From positions 1-7,915 of the forward strand of contig JAIOIM010000370.1 of NCBI GenBank assembly GCA_019912505.1: a stretch of 7,915 bases of DNA, in the 5' to 3' direction. Below, one piece after another: positions 1-5,849 of the stretch; the stretch's first letter is position 1; every line of letters begins with the position of its first letter. Position numbers and translations under genes: made by a program. Under the pieces are notes generated by a model. That model was given only the letters and a program-made list of their open reading frames with translations, made no database searches and was not told where the DNA came from. This stretch comes from Ignavibacteriaceae bacterium. Lineage in GTDB: Bacteria > Bacteroidota > Ignavibacteria > Ignavibacteriales > Ignavibacteriaceae.

Positions 1-100
1 ATTCAAATCTATTTCGCAGAATTTTGCAATACCTGATTTTATTACAACACTGTTTCCGACCTCATTCAAACTTTATATATGCGCTCACTCTAAAAAGGTC

Positions 101-120
101 ATTCCCATGAAAACGGGAAT
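101..120. repeat. REP/dRS3-like inverted repeat, ATTCCC-N8-GGGAAT
   Basis: ATTCCC at 101-106 and GGGAAT at 115-120 are perfect inverted repeats around an 8-base spacer, inside the wider context GGTC...CTG. This 6-8-6 architecture is the one described for neisserial dRS3 elements and for dispersed GTCATTCCCGC-type REP repeats in many bacteria. The match in form is visible here; membership of a genomic family is inferred, since only one window can be seen. A second, imperfect unit lies 25 bases downstream. Confidence 0.6.
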
Positions 121-145
121 CTGAAACCTTGCGTACTTGAATGAT

Positions 146-165
146 CTTCCCTCTTTCGCGGGATT
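146..165. repeat. Second, degenerate REP-like unit, inverted relative to the first
   Basis: CTTCCC at 146-151 and GGGATT at 160-165 again flank an 8-base spacer, giving the same 6-8-6 layout. Read on the minus strand, this unit agrees with the 101-120 unit at 14 of 20 positions, including the GAAA in the spacer. The two units are therefore best seen as diverged copies in opposite orientation, as in paired REP (BIME-type) arrangements. No RAYT transposase is present in the window. Confidence 0.45.
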
Positions 166-226
166 ACATTTAAAGTATTTGTACTTTTTAGAACGAACTT
201 ATATATTTATCTACAGATTTACTCAT

Positions 227-255
227 TTGATTTAATTGTGAACTAATTCTATAAT
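227..255 (+). promoter_or_regulatory. Sigma70-like promoter of the SnoaL-like gene
   Basis: TTGATT at 227-232 and a perfect TATAAT at 250-255 are separated by 17 bases, which is the optimal spacing. Transcription would begin near base 262, leaving a leader of only about 13 bases that still contains the ribosome binding site. Assigned by sequence match only. Confidence 0.55.
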
Positions 256-265
256 ACTTTTTATT

Positions 266-270
266 GGAGG
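266..270 (+). promoter_or_regulatory. Ribosome binding site GGAGG that fixes a GTG start
   Basis: GGAGG ends four bases before the GTG at 275-277. The spacer is short but usable, and no ATG lies nearby in the same frame ahead of the signal peptide. The site therefore supports GTG as the true start. The large gene downstream has no comparable site. Confidence 0.7.
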
Positions 271-274
271 TTTT

Positions 275-757
275 GTGAAAAAAATAATTTCCGCTGTGCT
301 GATGTTTTTTACTGTTATTCTTTTTTCCTCATCCCTGTCTGCACAGGAATTGGACGCTGTTAAAACTGAAATACAAACGCTGAACGACAAAATGGCTGCA
401 GGCATGCTCCAAAATGATTATTCCTATATAAACAAAATGTATATGGATGACGCTGTTTCTCTTCCGAGTTATAACCCAATAATAAAAGGAAAGCAGGGAA
501 TAATAGCAGCCACGGAAGAAAGCAAAAACGCATCGAAAGTTATCGGTTTTAAGGTTACCACTCTTGATGTTTTTGGTGAAGGGGAGTTTTATGTTGAAAT
601 TGGAAATTTTGAAATGTCTATGGAAATTATCGGAATGAAAGAACCGGCTAAAGATAACGGAAAATATATAACTGTCTGGCAGAAAACAGATGACGGATTA
701 AAAATAAAAGCGGAAATGTGGAATACCGACAAAAACCCATGGGCTGCACAAGAGTAA
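275..757 (+). CDS. Exported SnoaL/DUF4440-like (NTF2-fold) protein
   Basis: This 160-residue protein starts at GTG 275 behind a GGAGG site. Residues 1-23 form a clear Sec signal peptide: KK, then a hydrophobic stretch of about 15 residues, then a likely cleavage after LSA (A23, before Q24). The mature part has the pattern of SnoaL-like/DUF4440 proteins: an N-terminal helix (about 26-45), then YMDDAVSLPSYNPIIKGKQG (about 56-75), a central strand region, and the closing motif DNGKYITVWQKTDDGLKIK with MWN shortly after. Proteins of this fold form a small cone-shaped beta-sheet pocket. Some are isomerases or ketosteroid-binding proteins, but most, including many exported ones, have no known substrate. 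I cannot name a reaction. It sits alone, with its own promoter and a hairpin behind it, so it is probably monocistronic and periplasmic. No truncation or frameshift is seen. Family call fairly sure, function unknown. Confidence 0.8.
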   Translation: MKKIISAVLMFFTVILFSSSLSAQELDAVKTEIQTLNDKMAAGMLQNDYSYINKMYMDDAVSLPSYNPIIKGKQGIIAATEESKNASKVIGFKVTTLDVFGEGEFYVEIGNFEMSMEIIGMKEPAKDNGKYITVWQKTDDGLKIKAEMWNTDKNPWAAQE

Positions 758-774
758 ACATAAGTTAAACTAAT

Positions 775-810
775 AGCCGCCGGCTTAAATTGATTATTAA
801 ACCGGCTGCT
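775..810 (+). terminator. GC-rich hairpin after the SnoaL-like gene, terminator-like
   Basis: GCCGG at 779-783 pairs with CCGGC at 802-806. The stem continues inward as TTAA/TTAA (785-788 with 797-800) after one C/A mismatch, leaving an 8-base loop. AGC/GCT (775-777 with 808-810) can extend it outward. The hairpin starts about 18 bases after the stop codon, the expected place for a terminator, but no run of T follows on either strand. It may be a weak terminator or an RNA 3'-end stabiliser. Confidence 0.4.
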
Positions 811-943
811 TGCTATAACTACTTAATACAGATAAGGACAAAATTGCCTCTCATCTGCTTTATGTTTTTTCATTCTAACAAAATTGATAGAAAATATTTC
901 TTTCCAGCCGACCATTTTTGAGGATAACATAATCAATTTATTA

Positions 944-975
944 TTTGCTTTCCTTACAAGTGTGTTATAAATTTT
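944..975 (+). promoter_or_regulatory. Possible Bacteroidetes-type promoter of the propeller gene
   Basis: TTTG at 944-947 is followed after 20 bases by TAAATTTT at 968-975, close to the TTTG-N19-TAnnTTTG consensus of the Bacteroidetes primary sigma factor. A sigma70-style reading (TTGCTT 945-950, TATAAA 966-971, spacing 15) is less good. The start codon at 1001 has no Shine-Dalgarno sequence, as is common in this group. Confidence 0.35.
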
Positions 976-1000
976 CGTATCCAAAACTTAATCTGTTTTT

Positions 1001-3589
1001 ATGAAAACTACAAAACTACTTTTTCCATTTGCAATAACTATTGCCTCGTTTATTTTTTCGGTTTATCTTTTTAATGATTTTGAAAAACCTAAACCTGTCA
1101 AAACATCGGGGGCTTTAGCATCCCTTCAAATGTGGACAAATCAGCGGGCTTATCCATTTGATGATATTTTGGGACAAGCATATTACAAAGCATACACATC
1201 TGCAAAGCTTAATAAAAATAATTCTATTGAAGGAATGACTGACGGTTGGAAAAGTATAGGTCCGCATAACATCGGCGGAAGAACAATAGCAATTGAAATA
1301 AACCCGCAAAACCCCTCGACAATTTTTGCCGGAGCCGCAAGCGGCGGTTTGTGGAGAAGTTTTACCGAAGGTAAAGGAGCTATGGCTTGGGAAAGAATTA
1401 CAACAGGTTACCCTGTAAAAAGTGTAGGGGCAATAGCCATCAACCCAACAGATACAAATATAATATACATCGGTACAGGTGAAGTTTATGGTTATCAACA
1501 GTCCACCGGCGGGGTTACTGTGCGGGCTACAAGGGGGAGCTATGGTATTGGTATTTTAAAAACAACCAACGGAGGCGCAGCCTGGAGCAAATCACTCGAT
1601 TGGACACAAGACCAACGGCGAGGAGTAGAGGTAATTAAATTAAATCCGCTAAACCCCAACTCTATTTGGGCAGGTACATCGGAAGGAACGATGCGTTCGC
1701 TTGATGGCGGCAAAACTTGGATAACCGTAAACAACACAATTATGGTTACAGATATTATCATCAACCCGCTTGATACAAACCAGGTAGTTATTGCATGCGG
1801 CAACCTCTCAAGCATCGGCACGGGTATTTATAGATCATCAAACTATGGAAATAGCTGGGTAAAAATTACTGCAGGGCTTCCTTCGAACTACGGCGGAAAA
1901 GTTTTGTTTAATGTTTACAGAGCAAACCCCAATTTAATTTATGCAAGCATTGGTTTTGGAGATTACACAGGCGCAGGTACAAATTTATGCAAGTCTACAA
2001 ACTTCGGCAGCACATGGGCAGTTGTTTCCACGATAGATTACGCAACTTACCAGGGCTGGTTTGCACATTTTGTGGGTGTCCACCCTTTCGATTCGAGTAT
2101 TGTTTTAACTGCTGGTGTTGATGTGTTTAAATCAACCGACGGCGGTTCAAATTCTATTCGAAAATCTTATTGGTTCAATTGGTTTTTCGGAGTAACGCAG
2201 CCTGGTGAACCGGAAGGTCCGCCGGATTATTCGCATGCCGATCATCATGCAATTGCATGGCACCCCACAAACCCTAACGTAGTTTATTTTGGTAACGATG
2301 GCGGTATTTTCTGTACAACAGATGCCGGTGAAACCTTTGAAGGAAGAAACGGCGGCTACCAGACACAGCAATTTTATAACGGTTTCTCGGCATCATTAGA
2401 TGACTCCCTTTTGGCAATGGGAGGATTGCAGGATAACGGAAGTGCTATTTTTCAGGGAACAAACGCATGGAGACGCGTAATAGGGGGTGACGGCGCATGG
2501 ACAGCAATTGACCAAACAAATAATAGTATTCTTTATGGCTCATCGCAGTATGGAAATATAAATAAATCAACTAACGGCGGCGTAAGCTTTTTTTATGCAG
2601 CGCCAAATGACAACGGTGAAGCAGGTTTTGTAGCACCATATGTAATAAGTTATGCAAATCATCAAACTTTGTATGCCGGCAGAACGAATATTTTTAAAAC
2701 TACAAACGGCGCTCAGGCATGGGTAAAGATTAATTCGCAAACGCTCGATAACAATCCATTTCTCGCTATGGCACTCCCCATTTTTAATGATAATGTAGTG
2801 TACGCCGCCACTGCACCGGTGCGCAGCCGGGGTAAAGTTTTTGTATCAACAAATGGAGGAGTTAACTGGACAAACATTACCGGCAGTTTACCAGACAGGT
2901 ATCCGATGGATATTGTTGTTGACCCCGTGGATGAAGCAAAAGCGTATATAGTTTTCAGCGGCTTTGAAACATCGCATATTTTTAAAACAACAGATTACGG
3001 ACAAACATGGCATGACGTTGGCACCGGTTTGCCTGATGTTCCAACAAACGCAGTTGCTGTGGATTATGATTTCCCGGATCATGTTTATGTTGGCAACGAT
3101 CTCGGAGTATATCTTTCTACCGATGGCGGGTTAAACTGGAATAGTTATAGTGATGGTTTGCCGGAGGCGGTAATTGTTATGGATTTAGCGATGTCGCCTT
3201 CAAACAGCAGCATTAAAGTTGCAACACACGGTAACGGCGCATACGAGAGAAAGTTGTACAGCACCGTAACTGTTGTTGAACAAATTGCAAACACTGTCAA
3301 GGGATTTAGGTTGGAACAGAATTACCCAAATCCGTTTAACACTGTAACCAAAATAAAATTTATAATTCCGCAAATCACTAATCATCACCCGTTAGCTAAC
3401 GAATCAATTGTTAATCTTAAAGTTTACGATGAACTTGGAAGTGAGATTGTAACATTAGTTGATGAATATAAACCTGCCGGGAATTATGAAGTTAATTTTA
3501 ATGCCTCAAGGCTTTCGAGCGGCGTTTATTTTTACAAGTTAACCGTTGGGAAATATTCAGAAACTAAGAAGATGGTAATATTAAAATAG
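1001..3589 (+). CDS. Secreted Asp-box (sortilin/BNR-like) beta-propeller protein with T9SS C-terminal sorting domain
   Basis: This 862-residue protein begins with KTTK and a hydrophobic stretch (about 6-24) that serves as Sec signal or anchor; no clean AxA cleavage site follows. Residues about 83-760 are rich in Asp-box repeats (S/T-x-D/N-x-G-x-x-W): TTNGGAAW near 188, SLDGGKTW 233, SSNYGNSW 279, STNFGSTW 332, STDGG 378, TTDAGETF 439, STNGG 523, TTNGAQAW 567, STNGGVNW 616, TTDYGQTW 663 and STDGGLNW 706. These mark the beta-propeller blades of the sortilin/Vps10-like and BNR (sialidase or GH74-like) superfamilies. SIGPHNIGGRT (85-95), HADHHA near 412 and GLQDNGS (475-481) are motifs I associate with this bacterial group. 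Residues 769-862 are a type A Por/T9SS sorting domain (QNYPNPFN, LKVYDELGSEI, SGVYFYKL, KKMVILK), so the product should cross the outer membrane by type IX secretion. Sorting-domain and repeat calls are sure. Any enzyme activity is unproven; an adhesive or scaffold role is as likely. The gene stands alone, with its own terminator. Confidence 0.88.
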   Translation: MKTTKLLFPFAITIASFIFSVYLFNDFEKPKPVKTSGALASLQMWTNQRAYPFDDILGQAYYKAYTSAKLNKNNSIEGMTDGWKSIGPHNIGGRTIAIEINPQNPSTIFAGAASGGLWRSFTEGKGAMAWERITTGYPVKSVGAIAINPTDTNIIYIGTGEVYGYQQSTGGVTVRATRGSYGIGILKTTNGGAAWSKSLDWTQDQRRGVEVIKLNPLNPNSIWAGTSEGTMRSLDGGKTWITVNNTIMVTDIIINPLDTNQVVIACGNLSSIGTGIYRSSNYGNSWVKITAGLPSNYGGKVLFNVYRANPNLIYASIGFGDYTGAGTNLCKSTNFGSTWAVVSTIDYATYQGWFAHFVGVHPFDSSIVLTAGVDVFKSTDGGSNSIRKSYWFNWFFGVTQPGEPEGPPDYSHADHHAIAWHPTNPNVVYFGNDGGIFCTTDAGETFEGRNGGYQTQQFYNGFSASLDDSLLAMGGLQDNGSAIFQGTNAWRRVIGGDGAWTAIDQTNNSILYGSSQYGNINKSTNGGVSFFYAAPNDNGEAGFVAPYVISYANHQTLYAGRTNIFKTTNGAQAWVKINSQTLDNNPFLAMALPIFNDNVVYAATAPVRSRGKVFVSTNGGVNWTNITGSLPDRYPMDIVVDPVDEAKAYIVFSGFETSHIFKTTDYGQTWHDVGTGLPDVPTNAVAVDYDFPDHVYVGNDLGVYLSTDGGLNWNSYSDGLPEAVIVMDLAMSPSNSSIKVATHGNGAYERKLYSTVTVVEQIANTVKGFRLEQNYPNPFNTVTKIKFIIPQITNHHPLANESIVNLKVYDELGSEIVTLVDEYKPAGNYEVNFNASRLSSGVYFYKLTVGKYSETKKMVILK

Positions 3590-3620
3590 CTTTGTAAGAG
3601 AAATAATATTTTAGATTTGT

Positions 3621-3668
3621 AAACCGCCGGAGTAACGATTGTAAAATTGTACCCGGCGGTTTTTTTTA
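3621..3668 (+). terminator. Strong intrinsic terminator of the propeller gene
   Basis: AAACCGCCGG at 3621-3630 pairs perfectly with CCGGCGGTTT at 3653-3662 (10 bp), enclosing a 22-base loop. The T run that closes the stem goes on to 3667. It lies about 31 bases after the TAG stop. The T run is on the plus strand only, so it acts on the upstream gene and insulates the tRNA gene. Confidence 0.85.
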
Positions 3669-3775
3669 TTTTTCAGCCATTTATAGCTGAAGAATTTTTT
3701 CCTTCCTCACCAAACAAATATGATCGAATTTTTATAAGAGTTTATACAGCACACAAAATTTGAACTAATTCCACC

Positions 3776-3806
3776 TTTGAAACTTTTTCCAATTTGCGTA
3801 TTTTTG
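3776..3806 (+). promoter_or_regulatory. Consensus Bacteroidetes-type promoter of tRNA-Lys
   Basis: TTTG at 3776-3779 and TATTTTTG at 3799-3806 are separated by exactly 19 bases, a full match to the TTTG-N19-TAnnTTTG consensus of the Bacteroidetes primary sigma factor. The tRNA begins at 3811, only four bases after the end of the downstream element, so transcription should start at or within a few bases of the mature 5' end. Confidence 0.65.
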
Positions 3807-3810
3807 TCCC

Positions 3811-3883
3811 GCATCCTTAGCTCAGTTGGTAGAGCATATGACTCTTAATCATCAGGTCGCGGGTTCGAGTCCCGCAGGGTGCA
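3811..3883 (+). tRNA. tRNA-Lys (anticodon CTT)
   Basis: A full cloverleaf can be drawn. The acceptor stem GCATCCT (3811-3817) pairs with AGGGTGC (3876-3882), with one T-G wobble. The D stem is GCTC/GAGC (3820-3823 with 3832-3835). The anticodon stem is 3837-3841 with 3849-3853, the loop is CTCTTAA, and the anticodon CTT is at 3844-3846. The variable loop is AGGTC, and the T arm GCGGG-TTCGAGT-CCCGC is perfect. A73 is at 3883 and CCA is not encoded. CTT reads AAG, so this is tRNA-Lys. The outermost anticodon-stem pair (T3837/C3853) is a mismatch, which is mild and at the edge of the stem. The gene is probably monocistronic. Confidence 0.95.
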
Positions 3884-3887
3884 CGAG

Positions 3888-3920
3888 AAGTGCGAAGATT
3901 AAACCTATTCGCACTTTTTT
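3888..3920 (+). terminator. Intrinsic terminator of tRNA-Lys
   Basis: AAGTGCGAA at 3888-3896 pairs perfectly with TTCGCACTT at 3908-3916 (9 bp) around an 11-base loop, and a T run extends to 3920. It begins five bases after the mature 3' end of the tRNA, which supports a single-tRNA transcript. Confidence 0.85.
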
Positions 3921-3923
3921 ATT

Positions 3924-4370
3924 TTAAAGATTTTTGTGAAATCAAAATATTCAACAATTTCTATCCCGCTTTAAACGACCGCCGCTTTTTTCTTTCGACA
4001 TCTACTTTTGTGTACTACTTTGAAGTTGTATTTACTTGTTGGTGTTTGGCGAGATTTCATTAAAAAAAATAAAAGCGAATACTATTTAGAAGTATTTCAC
4101 TTTGATAAATAGATCAATAAAATGAAGATAGACTATAAAATAAATTAGAACACATATTCTTTAAACACCTCCTTAATGTAAGAGACGCCTTGCCGCCTGC
4201 AATTGCAAAGCGAGGGTGTGGTTGCCGCCGAGATTTTTTGCAGCTTTACCTACAATTTTTCCGGCACATCAGTTCTTTCCTTTCTCTCTCATTTTTTCAG
4301 AAATTACTATCTGTTATTTACACGAGCGGATAAAATAATGGAAACTTTTCTATTTAAATAAACTTTACCC
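3924..4370. other. Gene-poor gap between tRNA-Lys and dgt, with a GC-richer block
   Basis: About 450 bases with no protein gene I can support. Most is AT-rich. A GC-richer block at about 4180-4230 stands out: it contains TTGCCGCC twice (4190-4197 and 4222-4229, 32 bases apart) and the palindrome TGCAATTGCA (4198-4207). On the minus strand it can be read as a 30-residue frame with no clear start, ending in TAA. That is followed at once by AAGGAGGTG, an ATG and a 13-codon open frame. The gap may be the 3' UTR of dgt, a gene remnant, a repeat or a small RNA; the sequence alone does not decide. Confidence 0.5.
4062..4096 (-). terminator. Weak candidate terminator for minus-strand transcription
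   Basis: Read on the minus strand, AATACT (4096-4091) and AGTATT (4083-4078) form a 6-bp AT-rich stem with a 7-base loop. After three bases comes a U-rich stretch (TTTT, A, then eight T, 4074-4062). It is the only stem plus T-run I see behind dgt, but it lies about 275 bases past the dgt stop and its stem is weak. Confidence 0.3.
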
Positions 4371-5735
4371 TCACCTTCCCGGCAGGGAAATTCCTTTTAT
4401 CTTTCTGAATAACGAAACGGCGTAGGAGTCAGTCATGCCGGAAACAAAATCAGTAATTTTTAATAAGCGGAGGTAAATATCGTCATCCGGTTTGCCGCTG
4501 CTGCAAAGAAATTGTTTTGGCAAAAGTTTTAATATCGTTTTGTTTTTCCACGAGAGGTTTACATTTTCGGCGGAATCGTTTACGGCGGTTATAAAAGTAT
4601 CGAGCAAACCTGCAAGCACCTCGTAACCGGCGGCTTCCCGTTCAACTACGCTTTTGTAGCTGTAAATTTTTTCCACCGAAACATCTTTTATAACTTTTAA
4701 AGGCTCGCCCGATTTTATAATCGATAGCAGCGAATCATCAAATTTGCCGTTGAGTATTTCAGTTTCGCAGTCTAAAAAAGTTTCTGTTATTTCTTCAATT
4801 ACATTGTTAATTGCTTTTGCCCGGAGGTAACCTATTTTATCGTTTTCATCTCTTCCGTTATAACCTTGAAGAGGTTTGCTGCCGGTTAAAGGTTTTAACA
4901 ACTGCTCGGTTGTTTCAAACGGAAGCAGACCGAGACGAAAGCCGTCTTCAAGATCCATAATCCGGTAGCATGTGTCATCGGCGGCTTCAACAAGGAATGC
5001 CAGCGGATGGCGGCGCCATGAGAATGAATTATCATCTCTTATTAATCCGCACGCGGCGGCGGTTTCCTCAAACAATTGCTTTTCCGACTGAAAGAAACCA
5101 AACTTTTTGTAAAGTTTACTTTCTTTCACTTTCATATTTTTTACACCCGCGGTAAAAGATTCTTTCGGATATTTTGTAAACGAGGCAAGTGTGGCGTGTG
5201 TTAATCTAAGTCCGCCGGTTATATTCGGGTTTTGAAGACGTGTAATAATTCTAAACCCTTGCGCGTTACCTTCAAACTTCGTAAAGTCTGCCCATTTTTT
5301 TTCATCGTTTATTTTTTTTTGATATTGTCTTCCGTTTCCCGAACGGAAATATTCGGAGATTGCATCTTCACCCGAATGACCGAACGGAGGGTTGCCGATA
5401 TCGTGTGCAAGACAGGCTGCGGCAACTATCTCGCCGAAGTGAAAGTTTTCATAACCGCCTTTTAGTTCTTTGTGCCGGTCGATGATAAACTTTCCCGCTT
5501 TTGTACCGAGTGAACGCCCAACGCACGATACTTCCAGGCTGTGGGTTAAACGTGTGTGAACAAAATCGCTTTCGGGTAGAGGGAACACCTGCGTTTTATC
5601 CTGCAGTCTTCTAAAAGCTGACGAAAAAACTATTCTGTCAAAGTCGCGTTGGTACTGGCTTCTGCCGTCTTCCGATTGATCCGTTTTATTTTCGCTGCAG
5701 AGCAAATTTTTATTTAAGAGTATATTCCATTTCAA
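4371..5735 (-). CDS. dgt: Deoxyguanosinetriphosphate triphosphohydrolase-like protein (HD superfamily)
   Basis: The 454-residue product matches the Dgt family, which hydrolyses dGTP (or other dNTPs) to the nucleoside and triphosphate and so adjusts the cytoplasmic dNTP pool. The metal-binding HD signature is complete: H65 in RLTHSLEV, H111-D112 in LAHDIGNPPFGH and D253 or D254 in EAADDTCYRIMD. Other family motifs are FSSAFRRLQDKTQVFPL (about 37-53), FEGNAQGFRI (154-163) and, near the C-terminus, DFVSGMTDSYA (429-439). Length is usual for the family. The start is the TTG at 5735-5733: an in-frame TAA lies eight codons upstream, and the N-terminus MKWNILLNKN resembles that of Bacteroidetes homologues. 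The ribosome binding site is weak (GGAAAA at best). The gene is divergent from recG across a 114-bp region. Substrate preference among dNTPs cannot be read from sequence. Some family members limit phage replication, but nothing nearby suggests a defence setting. Confidence 0.93.
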   Translation of the reverse strand: MKWNILLNKNLLCSENKTDQSEDGRSQYQRDFDRIVFSSAFRRLQDKTQVFPLPESDFVHTRLTHSLEVSCVGRSLGTKAGKFIIDRHKELKGGYENFHFGEIVAAACLAHDIGNPPFGHSGEDAISEYFRSGNGRQYQKKINDEKKWADFTKFEGNAQGFRIITRLQNPNITGGLRLTHATLASFTKYPKESFTAGVKNMKVKESKLYKKFGFFQSEKQLFEETAAACGLIRDDNSFSWRRHPLAFLVEAADDTCYRIMDLEDGFRLGLLPFETTEQLLKPLTGSKPLQGYNGRDENDKIGYLRAKAINNVIEEITETFLDCETEILNGKFDDSLLSIIKSGEPLKVIKDVSVEKIYSYKSVVEREAAGYEVLAGLLDTFITAVNDSAENVNLSWKNKTILKLLPKQFLCSSGKPDDDIYLRLLKITDFVSGMTDSYAVSLFRKIKGISLPGR

Positions 5736-5772
5736 AATATTTTCCGGTTTGATTTTTTAATGCTCAAATATA

Positions 5773-5802
5773 ACTATAAATATTTTTTTTAGTTACAATC
5801 AA
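5773..5802 (-). promoter_or_regulatory. Sigma70-like promoter of dgt
   Basis: On the minus strand TTGATT (5802-5797) and TATAGT (5778-5773) are 18 bases apart. An exact TAnnTTTG element (TATATTTG, 5772-5765) follows directly but has no TTTG at the right distance upstream. The start site would be near 5765-5758, giving a leader of about 25 bases. The -35 element overlaps that proposed for recG. Confidence 0.4.
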
Positions 5803-5820
5803 ACCTGATAGTTGTAAATT
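5793..5820 (+). promoter_or_regulatory. Possible promoter of recG
   Basis: TTACAA (5793-5798) and TAAATT (5815-5820) are 16 bases apart, about 30 bases before the recG ATG. The match is modest. The -35 element overlaps that of the divergent dgt promoter by two bases, so the two promoters could compete. Confidence 0.3.
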
Positions 5821-5849
5821 CAATTTGCTTCAGCTATTTTTTCGTACAC

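Larger units (their letters stand above)
1..226. other. Left-edge noncoding region without a supportable gene
   Basis: No reading frame here has both a start and protein-like composition. Two plus-strand frames stay open from the left edge for about 35-40 codons, and one minus-strand frame is open from a TTG near base 73 to the edge, so the tail or head of a neighbouring gene cannot be excluded. The only clear structure is the pair of inverted-repeat units at about 101-120 and 146-165, described separately. Confidence 0.5.

Noticed and set aside
1..73. Minus-strand open frame from a TTG reading NEVGNSVVIKSGIAKFCEID and leaving the window
   Set aside because: Only some 24 codons are visible, there is no ribosome binding site and no recognised motif; the neighbouring sequence would be needed.
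2..123. Plus-strand open frame of about 40 codons entering from the left edge
   Set aside because: Its last codons are the REP-like unit itself (reading VIPMKTGI), and the part before it shows no family resemblance, so a gene tail is not supported.
1115..1498. Minus-strand open frame of 127 codons
   Set aside because: It lies wholly inside the propeller gene, is rich in Cys and Phe as antisense frames are, and has no recognisable motif.
1540..2371. Minus-strand open frames at 1540-1821 and 2147-2371
   Set aside because: Both are antisense to Asp-box repeats of the propeller gene and show no independent protein signature.
2888..3388. Minus-strand open frames at 2888-3082 and 3200-3388
   Set aside because: They are antisense shadows of the propeller and sorting-domain coding sequence.
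4373..4390. Inverted repeat CCTTCCC/GGGAA at the 3' end of dgt
   Set aside because: It lies within the last codons of dgt (LPGR) and has no T run; it is short enough to be chance and does not have the 8-base spacer of the REP-like units.
4970..5465. Plus-strand open frames at 4970-5155 and 5232-5465
   Set aside because: They run opposite to dgt, whose frame is supported by complete HD motifs over the same bases.
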